A DNA stretch of 64,000 nt from Luidia sarsii (GCA_949987565.1 OX465111.1:16156359-16220358), one strand, 5' to 3'; positions 1 to 11,639 are shown, numbered from the stretch's first letter. Notes: a model not told the origin generated them from the letters alone. Numbers and translations are program-made.

Positions 1-180
1 CTCTCCCTCTACAAGGTCTCTGCCTCTACCTTTGCCTATGCCTCTGCCTCTGTCTCTGCCTCTGCCTCTGCATTTGCCCCTGCATCTGCCTCTGCCTCTG
101 CCTCTACCGGTACCTCTGCCTCTGTCTCTGCCTCTGCCTCTGCCTCTGCCTCTGCCTCTCCCTCTCTCTCCCTCTTCCTC
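1..180. repeat. (GCCTCT)n pyrimidine-rich simple repeat
   Basis: The sequence is an imperfect hexamer array of the CCTCTG type, pyrimidine-rich on the plus strand. It is open in several frames and would read as a Pro-Leu polymer, which is typical of a spurious frame over a microsatellite. It runs off the left edge of the window, so its full length is unknown. Confidence 0.95.
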
Positions 181-324
181 ACAGATCCCTGCTACCCTGG
201 CTACATGTAATGTTCATCTACAGGTACAAATGTACAGTACGTGTAGATTTTAGCCTGGTTTTTCACATGAAGAAAATTGACATTCTGGTCTCGCAGACTC
301 TTGCTGCAAGATAAACATACATAC

Positions 325-600
325 AGTGTACATGTACGTATACATGCAGTTTGTTCCATGTACAAACATGTACATGTATACATACATGTACAAAAAGTAC
401 ATGCCAATTTCTCGTTTACAATTATTAGTCTTTACAATGTCTCTAGATATTTACCGGAAAACCTTGGCCAAATTGAGTCCTCAAATATTATGCTTCAAAA
501 CCATCTGTTAGAACTTCCTTTTCCTCCTAAATTACGTACATGTGTATATCATGTACATGTACATGTACATGCTGCATCTAATACTGTACTGTACCGGTAG
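325..600. repeat. TACATGTA palindrome clusters
   Basis: Two dense patches (about 325-403 and 536-600) of overlapping palindromes: TACATGTA, TACGTA, TACTGTACTGTA and ACCGGTA. The unit ACATGT is its own reverse complement, so the array is symmetrical on both strands. Short open frames across it encode Tyr/Met/His/Val/Cys/Thr-rich peptides and have no coding value. It belongs to the window-wide palindrome family. Confidence 0.85.
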
Positions 601-604
601 CTCA

Positions 605-690
605 GCTTGCCCCATTTCCCTGTCCCTCTTGCCTACTCTCTCATTCTCTCTCTCTCTCCCCTTCCCCACCATCTTCTCTCAAGGAAATGT
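605..690. repeat. CT-rich tract
   Basis: A short pyrimidine-rich run on the plus strand, mixing CTCT and CCCC, immediately follows the palindrome patch. It is simple sequence with no coding content. Confidence 0.7.
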
Positions 691-1109
691 GGAAGGAAAT
701 GCCCAATTGCAAGCTGATTTTTGTACAGCAAGGGTGATGCATGATCCAATTAGCTCAGAGCATGGGGCATCTTTTTTTCAACCTGTACATGATCAAATTG
801 ACTGAGCAAGCCATCAACTTTACTCTTCCAGTTAAGCAAAGTTAGCCGTTGGCTCTGGAGTCTGGAAGGATCCAACATCAACACAAAGTGATGGAGCAAG
901 GTGTTGATGTTCACACTTACATTGTAATGGTTGCCTTTGACTCCAGGCATTGCTGACGGACAAAGTTGTCCACACTGTCCCTTGACTGTCTACTACCAGC
1001 CTGGTCAACCACTTTCTTGCTCTATGGGTCAACTTAGTATCATGTACATAGCCATTTATTAGTATAACTCATAGTCTCATACTAGGGGCATCAGGCATGT
1101 AATGTACAT

Positions 1110-1530
1110 TTAGGCAGTGTATACACTATTGTACATGTACTTCATGTATGTATTTGTACCGAACATATTCAGTACACGTGAGTAGAACTGTAAGTGTATA
1201 CATGTAGGTGTTACTTGAGTCAGTCAAAATGTGCTCTGGCTCCTGCTATTAGTCATCTAGGCTCATGTCAGACTACATCATGTGTACATGTATCTACCGG
1301 TAAGTACATACAGTACAGTACGGTCAGTACCGGTACCTGGAATTGGCCCAAGTCCCTGTATGTACTGTACTGTATACATGTACATGTACATGTACATGTA
1401 TACGTATTAGTCATAAAGAAATTCCTCTTGAAAGTCAGTATCAAACAGTAGGGGTACCAAGTGAGTGTTGTACGTATACATGTTGTAGACCCTGTACATG
1501 TACATGTATACTGTATACTGTACCATGGTT
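1110..1530. repeat. Dense TACATGTA/TACCGGTA palindrome cluster
   Basis: About 420 bp with repeated TACATGTA, TACCGGTA, TACAGTA, TACTGTA and TACGTA words, often overlapping by TA (for example near 1300-1345 and 1370-1415). Alternating pyrimidine-purine order makes it a candidate for cruciform or Z-DNA structure. The open frames across it are by-products of the repeat. Confidence 0.85.
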
Positions 1531-3640
1531 TACGTACTTCACCAAACCATGCCCTCAACCGTCTAACAATTCAACTCTGAAGATGCAGTGCAAGTTGTGT
1601 AGGTGACATACTGTACATGGTAGTGAAACTGAAAAGTGCAGTTACAGTGCATGTACTTTGGACACATCTACAGATCTACAAAGACTGGATACTTTTTCCC
1701 CAAGAGGCATTTAGTGAGAGCTGAGAGGTTCAGAGACCCTGTGTTGGCAATTCCCTTAGAATTGATCTGAGGTTCACCTCCCATTGACAGGGCTTGATTG
1801 AATCTCTTTCTGACCTGAAGGCATTGTCAAGGGTGGCCATTTCAGTACAGACTCTTTTCAGGACCCTCATGAAACTGTTACAGCTGTGGTTCGGACTTCC
1901 TCTCATGGTATGATGGTGTGAAGATGGTATGAAGATTCTCACTTGAGGGTTTCTGGTTGAGTATGGTGCTTTGTCTTTGGATAAAGCAGATGTACAATGT
2001 ACATGTATACATTTTTGTACAGTATCTAACTCTTAGATCATGTAAACCACTGCTGAAATTTGACACAAGTATATACAATACATACATGTATTGTAAGTCT
2101 ACAACTTGTACATGTACATATATATACATGTAAGTGTACAATGTTTTGATAGGCCTACTGTATACATGAAAACAAATGGAGGCAATGGACCCAAAGATGA
2201 AAAAAAAAAACGATCTACCCGTAACCGGGTATCTAGGCCCTTTACAAACCCATGGACCAGGCTCGGGCTCAGGCTTCGTCTCCGTCTTACAAAACCTGAA
2301 AGTCCAGGTTGTGGTTTGTCACCAAATTTGAAGGTTTGTTGGCTTGAAGTACAGAGCATTCACCACGAAACTGGGGCCAAACACTTGGTACAACTACATG
2401 TAGAATTGTAGATGCCTGCTACTGTACATTACAAAATACACTAAATTGGTTTAAAACAAGAGAAATATGACCGAACCCTAAGCCCGAGCCTAATCCTTCA
2501 TGTACTTTCAATTAAAAAAAGATCCTTTGGAACATTTTCTTTGCTACAACAAATGGGAAACTTTAACATGCCCCTGTGTAGGGCACCGGTGATTTGAGTA
2601 GTGTATGGTGTGAGCAACACTGCAGGGCACCAGTAGAGCCCCTTGCTTCAATTGCCAGGAAATTAAGTTGTCATCGTCCAAGGAGGAGGAGGAGTAGCAG
2701 AGAGCAGAAAAATGGACATCATACATGTAGAAGTAAAGGGCCAAGAGGGGGAATTAGATGTCTAGATCTTCCCTGAAGGTTTGGCTGAAGGTCAGATTCA
2801 AAACACATCAGGGCTTGTCTGTTGCTGCATGTTGATGCTAGTGGCTTTGATGAAACCTGTTGTACTGAGACTGTGAGATGCTATCGGCCATCCGGACTCA
2901 TATCCGTTGCTTTGTCCCTAGGGCAAAAGCACCACCCATCCTCAATCTGACAAGATGCCTCAGTGGGTGCAGTGTGAGATGCCTGCCTTGTGCAAACAAG
3001 ATTTGGGTCAGCTGTGTCAACATAAATCAGACATTAAAGCTTTGCTTAAAAAAGGGTTGACACTTCCCTCAAGAAGAAAACATTGGTGTGAATGACACAG
3101 AAGCGAGGTTTGGCAGAGATTTGTGTGAAAATAAAGAGCTATCCAACTGTGCAGAAAATCCGCAGATCTATGAAATACACGCGTCCGTAATTCTGGCTTG
3201 TTCAGTTGCTACATACATGTATGTATACTTTCACACATCAGTAGGCCTACTTGGCTGATGATAAGACAGCAATCTGACTTTGAAGTTGGGCGTTCCTGAA
3301 GTCACCCAGATACCCCTCTGAGTGAAAGCATGGCAGGAAGACCAAGTTTGTCAACTTTGGGAGTTTTTAGGGTGGCTTGTTCTCTATGTTGTGGCCTATG
3401 TATGTTCAGCTAGTGGGAGGAGTTTACACTATATGATGGCAATTTGGGTTTATCAAGTGAATTTCTGTCACCTGTAGCTCTCTGCTGCATTTCACCACAG
3501 AGGCCCTTTGCTTCTGATGGAAAAAAATCTTCTGAATGATCATCTTCAGACTTGGGCTTAACACCTAGGATGTTTTGGTTTGCCTGTAGAGTGTGTGCTT
3601 TATATACATGTACATAGGCCTAACACAAATTTAACACCCT
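1531..3640. other. Non-coding single-copy interval
   Basis: No gene or recognised element. It contains a small palindrome patch (about 2075-2140), a poly-A run at 2205-2214 and scattered TAGGCCTA-type words. The open frames are short, overlap on both strands and lack recognisable domains. Confidence 0.5.
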
Positions 3641-3664
3641 TCTTTATCTGCCACCCCCCCCCCT

Positions 3665-4290
3665 CAATGAAGGGCTACGTAGAAGTCAGAGCAACTTGTT
3701 GGGAATTGGTTGGGGAATCCTGTGGTGCTCCCAGCCTCCCACTCTGTCTGACATTGAAATACAGCCTGTTCTTCTGGGTCCTTCTGGGGCAAAAGAAGTG
3801 ACCCGATCTTCTTCTTTTTGCTTTGCTTTCACTCAAATTATTGCAGTCTAGAGCTTGGCTGTTATTAAGGTGAATGTCCCCTGCGGCCATTTTGGAGCCT
3901 TGATTTCCAGGCTGCATATCTTCTTCACTTTATACGCCTATCGCTTGGCAACTAACATCCAACCCCTTCCCCTACCCTTACCCTCTCCTCTTCCCACACC
4001 ACATTTCAATAATGGAACTCATCATTTAGCTCTCTCTTTACATGTATTTTTAAGAGCGTTTCACTCTACTGTAATTAAAATGTGCACATCCATGTGCGGC
4101 CATGGTGGCGGGAGAGGAGGAAGGGTGAAGTGATGTTATGGTAGGAGGGGGGAGGAATCGTCGGCTGTTTCTCGGGGAAACAGGAGAGGCAGAGGGACCC
4201 CCCCTGCCTCGTGACTCGAAACCTGGCACAAGTCTTAGGATATGAAACCCGATGCTCAGATTTCCTGTCAACCTCAAGGGTTGTGTTGTT
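3665..4290. other. Non-coding interval with a YY1-like word
   Basis: A poly-C run (about 3651-3664) leads into single-copy DNA. GCGGCCATTTTGG at about 3883-3895 resembles the core bound by YY1; this is a motif match only. No coding exon was recognised. Confidence 0.35.
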
Positions 4291-4299
4291 TTTCTTTTC

Positions 4300-4485
4300 A
4301 CTCTGTCTTTCTCTCTCCAGCTCTCTTTGTCTATCTTTCTGTCTCTGTCTCCTTTTCTCCTCCTCTTTGTCTGTCTGTCTGTCTGTCCGTCTGTCTTATT
4401 CTCTCTTTCGCTCCCGCTCTATCTCTATCTCTGTCTCTCCCTCTCTTTTCATCCCTCTGTCTCTTCTCTCTTGCCTTCCTGATAT
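4300..4485. repeat. CT-rich (TCTGTCTC)n tract
   Basis: Pyrimidine-rich on the plus strand, with TCTG tetramers near 4368-4396. All three plus frames are open over it, which explains a 150-residue Ser/Leu/Cys-rich frame. It is a microsatellite, not a gene. Confidence 0.9.
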
Positions 4486-4489
4486 TCAT

Positions 4490-5270
4490 TCTTGTAGATT
4501 TGTAAGGATATTAATTCCTAGTGCAGTGTACATGTACATCCATAAAACCATTATGTGCATGCAGATGATTGGCTTGGTGACAGCCTACCTTCATCTTGGT
4601 GGGAATTTAAGATGGGGGCATACCTTTCAGGTTGTCAGCGCAACTCATATTGCAGGGGGTTGACAAATGCTCCCTCACCCCAATGCCCCAGGACAACAGA
4701 GAACCAGGCATTGGGCTATTGCTTCATTTCAGACCAAAAGCCTGACACTGTCACTTCAATGTTTGTTGATGACAAAAAAAACATACAACATCTATATAAA
4801 CATTTACATGTAGGCCTACATGTTATGCCAGACAGAACAACCAAGCAGATTGGTAGGCTACATACACTGTACATCACTGGGTCATACATTTAGAAATCAT
4901 TGAAATCTTGGACACCTTCAGGTTTGTGTGAGTGACTGTTGAAAGATATCAGAAAAATTGTAACTTTTCTTCTTTTTTTTCCTTCTTGTCCATACCATCG
5001 AATGTTCCCCTTGGTTTCTCCCAGGTCTGTCTACTAGCTTTTCCCCCTGTCCATCTGTTGCCATTTGTATCTTATTACATTACAAAAACAAGATTTTTAG
5101 ACCTCTCTTTTACTTTCTGTAATTTTTTACAGCGCATATGGTACGTATACATACACATGCACTGCTACAAATTATGAAATACTTGCTACAATATGGCATA
5201 CAATTACATGTACATGTAATATTTGCACAGAAGAAGATTGTTTTATAAGTACGCAAAAATAATGCAAAAG
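4490..5270. other. Non-coding interval, nothing recognised
   Basis: Mixed single-copy DNA with isolated TACATGTA words and a T-rich patch near 4965-4985. I see no exon, RNA gene or complete mobile element. Confidence 0.45.
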
Positions 5271-5291
5271 GCTTGCCAAAATGCAAAAATG

Positions 5292-5419
5292 GAAAATTAG
5301 GAGGGCCTGACAGGGCCTGAGTCGCCTGACATTAGGAGGGCCAGAACCTTTCTGCCTAAGTCTGTAAGTTGAGGAAGATCCAGCTGGGATCAAAACGTCA
5401 GGTCCTCCTAATTTTTGAT
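5292..5419. mobile_element. GGGCCTGAC-type foldback element, diverged copy
   Basis: The left arm (AAAATTAGGAGGGCCTGAC, starting about 5293) is complementary to the right arm ending in GTCAGGTCCTCCTAATTTTT (about 5397-5416). AGAACCTTTCTGCC and GATCCAGCTGGGATCAAAACG lie between. These are diverged versions of the family core GACGTTTCGATCCTAGCAGG seen best at 29088-29191. There is no coding capacity. Confidence 0.6.
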
Positions 5420-5839
5420 AGTTTTATGATTGATTACTATAATTGTTTTTGTCTTTTTCATTCTGTCTGAGAAAGGTCCCACCCTGAAGCTTACAATACA
5501 TGTACAACATGTATGTGTACATTTGTACATTATCAGAGTTGTTTTAGTACAACTGGTGTTTACATACATGTATACGACGGACAAAAAGCATACTTATGTA
5601 CATGTATGAGATTTAAATTAGAACTTTATTTTGTTCCCATTCCAGTGTCAACTCTCAATTTCCGAATAACGTGTGTGTTCCTTAAATTAACCCAACAATC
5701 TCTTGGAATGAGGGACTTAAGTGAGTAATACTGTACATGTTGTGTGTCAGTACCTGTAATAAATAATAATTCAATATCTAAAGGTGAGAAACTCGCACCC
5801 CCTTGCCGAAGGGAGTTAAGGCCTTTAGACTCTTCCGGC

Positions 5840-5895
5840 CTTGCCCCCCTCCCTCCCTCCTTCCCTCCCTCCCTCCCTCCCTCCCTCCCTCCCCA
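5840..5895. repeat. (CCCT)n microsatellite
   Basis: A run of CCCT tetramers with a few interruptions, C-rich on the plus strand. The minus frame gives a Gly/Arg/Glu-rich peptide that is a repeat by-product. Confidence 0.95.
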
Positions 5896-5899
5896 CTGC

Positions 5900-6585
5900 C
5901 TCATAGTCTCCACTTCATAATCTTAGTTCCTCCTTGAAGTAAGTCCTCCTGACTGGTCCCCTCTTGGGGGGGGAAAACAGAAACACAAGACCGAGGTGTC
6001 GCGAGGCCCGCCAAATGAGGTTTCGCACTCTCGGTGCAAACCATAATCCAACTGAGCTTGCATGGACTGCTAGTGTAGCACGAGGGAGACCTTTCCTGCC
6101 ACATTTCTCAAGCCAATGCTTTCATCACCTGGGTTAGTTTTGTTGGTTGCTTGATGCAGAGGGGCAGCTTTTGAGGGTCGTTTGTTCTGTCAGGCATGAA
6201 GTGTTATCTTTTGCTGCCAGGGATGGCTGCCATACTGTACATGTGTATTGGCAATGGCTGGCTGTATTGTGATACAGGCAAGAAGATACGCTACACATAC
6301 TGTAGCTCCAAGGGCTTGCTTGTGAATGACCATCCATGTCAAAGATGTGCCAATTGAAACGTTGGAGGACTACATGTACCTCGCCACAAGCCAATCTTTG
6401 AAGAAAGAGACAACCCATTGAACAAGGAAAAGACGACAAAACGTTCGGTTTGGATCTTGACCTTCTGATGAGTATTTATTGCCCCATCACCTTGGTTATA
6501 CCATGGTTTCCCGGTATAAGGTGCACATGCAAATACTGCACAGATGAAGTAACCACACCTTATATAAAGTGCGCCTAGAAATGAG
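5900..6585. other. Non-coding interval, nothing recognised
   Basis: Single-copy DNA with a G-rich run near 5965-5975. Minus-strand open frames of about 100 and 178 residues cross it, but the longer one continues into the palindrome cluster and has no recognisable domain. Confidence 0.45.
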
Positions 6586-6589
6586 TACA

Positions 6590-6845
6590 AGTGAATGGCC
6601 TGGGTTTGTACACAAGTGAATGGCCTGTATATTGTACTGTAAACTACATGTACATGTACCGGTACTTGTACACGTGTACACGTGAGAATGGTACTATTAT
6701 AGTACCGGTACTGTACATGTACATGTGTATGGGTGTACACGTGTACGAGTACAGTACATGTATGTCCCCTGTATGAATGTGTACTGTACATGTATGTGTG
6801 TACAGTACATGTACACTGTATTGTATACGTGTACAAACAGGAAAA
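6590..6845. repeat. Very dense palindrome cluster
   Basis: About 250 bp almost entirely made of TACATGTA, TACCGGTA, TACACGTGTAC, TACTGTAC and TACAGTACATG words sharing TA/GTAC joints. A duplicated phrase, AAGTGAATGGCCTG, occurs at about 6589 and 6614 just before it. It accounts for overlapping open frames on both strands. Confidence 0.85.
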
Positions 6846-6849
6846 TATT

Positions 6850-8280
6850 TTTTGTATTGTTGTTCGGTCTCCCAACTCCAGAATACAATTTATTCTGTAA
6901 ATTTAACGGAAGACAAAATCACAAAGCTTAACTCAGACTTAAATCGGGTCAGGTTATGACAACCCTGCCAGTGCCACCATGACAATTGACAAACTGGCTC
7001 CACCAGTCCCCTACTGGGCAAGGGACCCGATGAAGACCAGCAGGGAACCAGTTGAAAAAAGTTCACGCACAGGTGGACCATGCACAGGTGGATCACACAC
7101 AGGTGGACCTGTAAGTGAAGTTGACTCATTGCCTTGCTGTATACAGTACATATTTCATGAATCATTGAATTTTCCTCCTCTCCTCCCTTTCCCCAAAGTT
7201 TAACCAACTTTCTTCGTCTGCACAGGATTTCAGTAAATTGAAATTGTCAGGCTTAGGAGAGCAAAATAAATATGGTTCCGGCATACATGCAGGTTTGTAG
7301 GAATAGGATCTGATTCATTTCCTGAATGTCACAATATTCAATATTTAATATTGCTGAATGTTCCAACATACATGTACATGTTCAAGTAAAGTCAATGATT
7401 CTGAAAAAAATGTTTCCTTATTCTGTATGTGTGCACATTTTCTCAGGGTTGCCATTAAACTGAGGATGCTCAGGAGATGCAAGCATTAAAGGAAACAAAA
7501 AAGGATTTTCTACACCATTTGTACCAAAGACAATAAGACGTACAAATTTTCCCCTTTTTTGCTTGAGTTACTAATCTGCATGCTCAGGCTTCTTTACTTC
7601 CCTTCTAAATTGAAAGATTAATTTGCACCAATCCATGGACTAAATTTTAATAAGACTGAATTCATGGTACAGTCAACAGGAGAGGAAAGCTGCAGATGGA
7701 AACTTGTGTCTATTCAACCATCCAATCCCACAGCCTCAACCTCTTGGAGTGAAATGACTATAATAATAATAGTATTTAACTAAACACCATGCTTTAGTCC
7801 ACTAAAAAAAATCCTCCCTTTTTGTTATCAACACCTCCTTGCACTTTGGCCTTTCAAAATGTGCACTTTCTATATGGACATTGTACATGTACATGTACAA
7901 AACAAATGGATGACAGGAAGGATGCAACAGAAGGAATGGATGACAGAAGGAATGGATGGTACATGTAGGAAGGATTACAGAAGAGGCATAACAAAGGGGA
8001 GGCTACAACAATTGCAATATTTTAGTGAAGTCTGAAGACACCTGAACCATGCCTGAACACAATGTGTACATGTACACAATGTACATGTATGCAGAATGTA
8101 CAGTAAATTTCTATAAATTTACAGGTATGTACATGTACATGATTATTATCATTAAATTATTTATTTATTCGGCCAAGGAAAACAAACAAGAAGTACATTC
8201 AAGGTGAGAAAGGTCGTACAGTATATCATGGAAATTCAAGATGGGAGATAAATTGATGAATAAATACCAAACAAGGAGAA
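6850..8280. other. Non-coding interval with short local repeats
   Basis: Mostly single copy. GGTGGACC/GGTGGATC-type triplication lies at 7072-7110, and a GGAATGGATGACAGAA duplication lies at 7905-7990. An AT-rich section (8100-8180) carries TACATGTAC words. No gene was recognised. Confidence 0.45.
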
Positions 8281-8284
8281 TATA

Positions 8285-8500
8285 CCGGTACATGAATGAA
8301 TGTGGGCACTGAAGCTCATACCGGTACATGTACACTTCATGTTATTGTACCACTACCAGTACCGGTACATGTAAAGTACGGTACATGTACATGTTCGTAC
8401 ATGTACATGTACATGTACATACGTACATATACATGTACATGTATGTACGGTACATGTACCGGTACCCGGTACCCCAGTACATGTACATGTACTGTACAGG
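8285..8500. repeat. Densest palindrome array of the window
   Basis: TACATGTACATGTACATG runs, TACCGGTACC and TACGTACATA words tile the interval with almost no unique sequence between. The array is self-complementary at several scales and should fold into cruciform-like structures. Both strands show open frames as a by-product. Confidence 0.9.
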
Positions 8501-8849
8501 TGGGATAGGGGTGCCAGTAAATGCAGGTGCACGTGGGTCACTCTGGGATCCAGGTGCGTGCATTGTGCGGTATTGGAGGATTTATTCCGAGTGACTCAAT
8601 CCGGATTGATGACAAGGAGGGCTTTTGGTAGACATGTGCTAATTCACGTGTACGTACCGTACATGTATACTCTGCCAAGCTGACTCAAGTAGTCAGTCTT
8701 GTTCTGGTCAGCTTGGTAAAATTTTATGTAGTGCCGTAAAACTTCAGAGCAGGAATCTGATTTTAAAAAAATACTGAATCTTTGTTCTGCACAAAGAGGT
8801 GACGTATACATACATGTATTACTGACGCACTGGGACTGGGATCCATTAA

Positions 8850-9190
8850 AGAGAACTGGTCACATCTAAAATGCCTTCCCGCGCTGTTCCTTATTAATTT
8901 GTGTTGTTTTTCTCTCTGAGGCTCTTCGTTAAGAGATTTTGCAACCTTATCCCCCAAATTGCGAAGGGGGGTGACCACAGATTTGGTCTTGCGGGGAGAT
9001 CTAGTTTGGGCGTGCCAGCTTGCTGGCCGCCAGTCGTTCCTTTGTTTCCCGAGGTGGCGGTAAAAAAAAAAGGGGGGGAAAGAAGCTTAGGCATATCATT
9101 TTACACCCGACGTTCATGTCCATTTGGTCACTGGGAGTATTAATGGGGTTCTGACTACATTGTTCTCTTCCCACTGCCAATTCACCCGCC
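8850..9190. other. Single-copy block, possible conserved non-coding DNA
   Basis: A run of complex sequence free of the palindromes, with TTATTAATTTGTG (about 8891) and a small poly-A/G tract (9062-9078). It may be regulatory, judged only from complexity and the absence of repeats. The short open frames on both strands overlap one another and were not accepted. Confidence 0.25.
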
Positions 9191-9479
9191 CAAAGACTCA
9201 ACTCCTGTATTCCACCTCCCCGGTATACACTCCATCTCTCACTCGTCGCCCACTCGCTTGCTCAGCCTACCCCCCTCACACTAATCCCTGGTTAAGGCAC
9301 TGAATGGGCCGATGCTGTGTGCGGGGTAATGGGCCCCAGCGTTTCCACCCTGATCTTACCCTGGAGCCATCCCAGCACGGCCAGGTTTTGTATTTCACCC
9401 CCTCATCCCAACCCCACAACTCCCAAACTCTCCCAACCTCTCTCATTTTTCAGGGCATCTTTGTCCTCGGCCATTGTCT

Positions 9480-9550
9480 GTCTTATTTTTTGGGGGGGTT
9501 ATTTTTTTGTCAAAGTTTTTTTTTTTTTTTGAGGTAGGTTTTTTTTAGGG
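9480..9550. repeat. T/G homopolymer tracts
   Basis: TTTTTTGGGGGGG followed by T-runs around 9516-9530 and 9539-9546. One of several homopolymer junctions of this type in the window. Confidence 0.8.
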
Positions 9551-9599
9551 AACTGGGGAGGGCCCGGTGGTCGAATTCATCACAAGCTTGATGATTTTT

Positions 9600-9850
9600 T
9601 TTTCTCCTCTGAAAAACTCTCCTCTGAAGCCGCGCGGAGCAGTTGTTGCACGCGGCGAAAATTGCATGCAAATTAAGGTAATTTGCGCAAGGTCCTGAGG
9701 GTGCCAAATCATATTAATGACCGCAGATTCTCGCGGTGCCTTTCCCCTCCATCTCCTCCCTCCTCTTCTGACTCTCATACAATGCAAATTATCCATCTGC
9801 GATGAAGTATGCCACAGCATATGCACAAGCCAACCACCAGCTCAACTTCA
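9600..9850. promoter_or_regulatory. Candidate enhancer block with two POU octamers
   Basis: Single-copy sequence with two perfect octamer words ATGCAAAT at 9666-9673 and 9782-9789. The first sits in a TTGCATGCAA palindrome and is followed by AATTAAGGTAATTTGCGCAA. The octamer is the classic target of POU-domain factors such as Oct and Brn. The pair, low repeat content and clustered homeobox-like AATTA words suggest cis-regulatory DNA. Function is inferred; no promoter elements were found. Confidence 0.35.
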
Positions 9851-10224
9851 GTTGCCTTCACCTCACGATATACACTTACAAGTATACATTTTTTATTTGT
9901 ATACAAATACACTGTATTCCTCTCCTTCCCCCCTCACTTGGCCTAATTTTCCCCTCCTTCCTCCCTCTACTGCCCCCACCCACACTCTGTCTCTCTCTTG
10001 TCGTCTTTGTCATGAATATGAATCATACATGAGTGTGGAGTTGTGAAGTCCCAGAGGTGGTAGTGAGCTACAAGTGATCTCCAGTAAGTCCACCGTAGGT
10101 GCATACATGTATAATGGAGAGTGTACATGCACCCCGAGTATCTCACCGCCCTTCCACTCCCAACCCAAGCCCACCCACACCTATGCATATGCAAGTAAAG
10201 TGCAGAATCTCCTAAAAGAGTTGC

Positions 10225-10485
10225 ACCCTTTCAAAGACAGTTTCATTACAAACATGTTGCAAACTGTCCTAAATTACCAAAATGCAAAGCCACAAAATTA
10301 TAGAAGGCACTTTGATCCTTGCTGGACCCTTTTTCTCAGTTGGAATCCAGTAAAAAAGATGTTGCAAACTGCTTACTGTCCTAAATGACCAAAATCCAAA
10401 GCTCAAAAATTATTTACTAAGGCACTTTGATCCTACCAGGACCCTCAGTCGGAATCCAGTACAAAAATGTTGCAAACTGCTCATT
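10225..10485. repeat. About 106-bp tandem repeat, 2.4 copies
   Basis: The phrase ATGTTGCAAACTG recurs at 10254, 10359 and 10467 (spacings 105 and 108). It is followed by diverged copies of CTAAATTACCAAAATGCAAAGC and GGCACTTTGATCCT, then GGAATCCAGTA. The same phrases flank the foldback family at 28795, 29046 and 60285, so this array is made of its side module. Confidence 0.8.
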
Positions 10486-10544
10486 GCCTTGCATACATAC
10501 ATGTACATGCAATTATGCTATTTTTGTTTTGTTTTAGAGGTTCA

Positions 10545-10665
10545 GCTCTTTCAAATTTCAATCCTAGCAAGACCTTTTACTGAATTGTTTGAAAACACTC
10601 AAGTCTTGCCTTTAGCAAAGGTCCTGCAAGGTTTGAAATGGCAGGCTCCTCAATTTTGTTTTTTT
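10545..10665. mobile_element. GGGCCTGAC-type foldback element, diverged copy
   Basis: The left part contains TTTCAATCCTAGCAAGACC and the right part CAAAGGTCCTGCAAGG then TTTGAAATGGCAGGCTCC, which is the inverted counterpart. It sits next to the tandem array 10225-10485 built from the family's flanking module. Confidence 0.6.
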
Positions 10666-10669
10666 CAAA

Positions 10670-11020
10670 CAGAGGAAGGCAGCACCATTTCACATGTACC
10701 TTTTCTTTGGGATGAGAAGAGCTGAAATCAAACCGGAGACTACACGGACAGTGTGTGATTCCAAGACCTAGAAATAAAACAAACCTGATTGTTTGAAAAG
10801 GGTCAGTGAAGTTGTCGCTAATGAATTCTTTCCACAAAGTCCACCCGCAGTGTAGTGCAAACATTGCCCAACTGTGTGTATGTAGACCTACACATAGTTC
10901 CGCATTTAGCACACATGCACTCTGCGCTGCTGTTATGAAAACAAAGTCCATTCCCTCATCCCCACAAGTTGGGTGGGTTTTTTTTTCAATTCACGCTGGA
11001 GCTGTCAATGATTTGAGAGA
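10670..11020. other. Non-coding interval, nothing recognised
   Basis: Complex single-copy sequence. A 124-residue minus-strand open frame covers part of it and the preceding repeat copy, but shows no domain, signal peptide or splice context. Confidence 0.4.
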
Positions 11021-11249
11021 TGGAGAGAGAGAGTGAGAGTGAGAGTGAGAAGAAGCGACTGCTGTCTGTCGGGGACACAGACTAGTCTCTTGAAGTCCCT
11101 GTTCTGCGATCCTTGCCAAGCGCTGGAGTGCCTTCAAGGAGGGGGCTGAGATCCGTCTCTCGACTGTGACGGATTCGAATCCCTCTTCGTCTCCGTCTTA
11201 CATACACACATTGGGATGCTAAAGATGGAGCTTTCCACAACCTCAATAA

Positions 11250-11632
11250 AGTGATCTGCCTTCGATCTTCCTCCCTCCTCCACCTTCTCCCCTCCCTCTC
11301 TTCTCTCTTCCCTCCACTTAGGACTGCCGTCCTCCTCTCCTCTTCCTACATCTCTTCTTTTCTTCTCCTTTTTGTTTCTTCACCTTCCCCTTTTCTCCTC
11401 CTCCACCTTCTCCCCTCTCTCGCCATCTCTCTTTCTTCCACTAGGACTGTCGTCCACCCCTCTTCCTAGTACAGTACATCTCTTCTTCTGTTCTCATCTT
11501 TTTCTCCTCCTTCCCCTTTTCTCCTCCTCCCCCTCCTCCCACCCCTTCCTCTTCCCTCATCCTTCTCCCTTACATTCTCGTTCTCCATCCTCTCTTTATC
11601 CCCTACCTCTTGTGTCCATCTTGCCAGCTGGT
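11250..11632. repeat. CT-rich tract with a 120-bp internal duplication
   Basis: Pyrimidine-rich plus strand containing two alignable copies of a unit that ends with a TCCACT(TA)GGACTG phrase, then CTCTTCCTA and CATCTCTTCTT (about 11314-11360 and 11436-11488). The second copy carries 8 extra bases, GTACAGTA, at 11469-11476, exactly after the TA of CTTCCTA. The open frames here are repeat by-products. Confidence 0.85.
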
Positions 11633-11639
11633 AATTGAC

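Noticed and set aside
6339..6875. 178-residue minus frame
   Set aside because: Half of it is translated palindrome array (Tyr/Thr/Cys/Val/His-rich); no domain.
8285..8500. CRISPR-like array
   Set aside because: No regular spacers or conserved repeat length; it is a self-complementary microsatellite in a eukaryotic genome.
10074..10388. 104-residue plus frame
   Set aside because: Covers the 106-bp tandem repeat derived from a mobile element side module.
11160..11205. tRNA-like B box GGATTCGAATCC
   Set aside because: The T stem does not pair around the loop and no proper A box or acceptor stem was found upstream.
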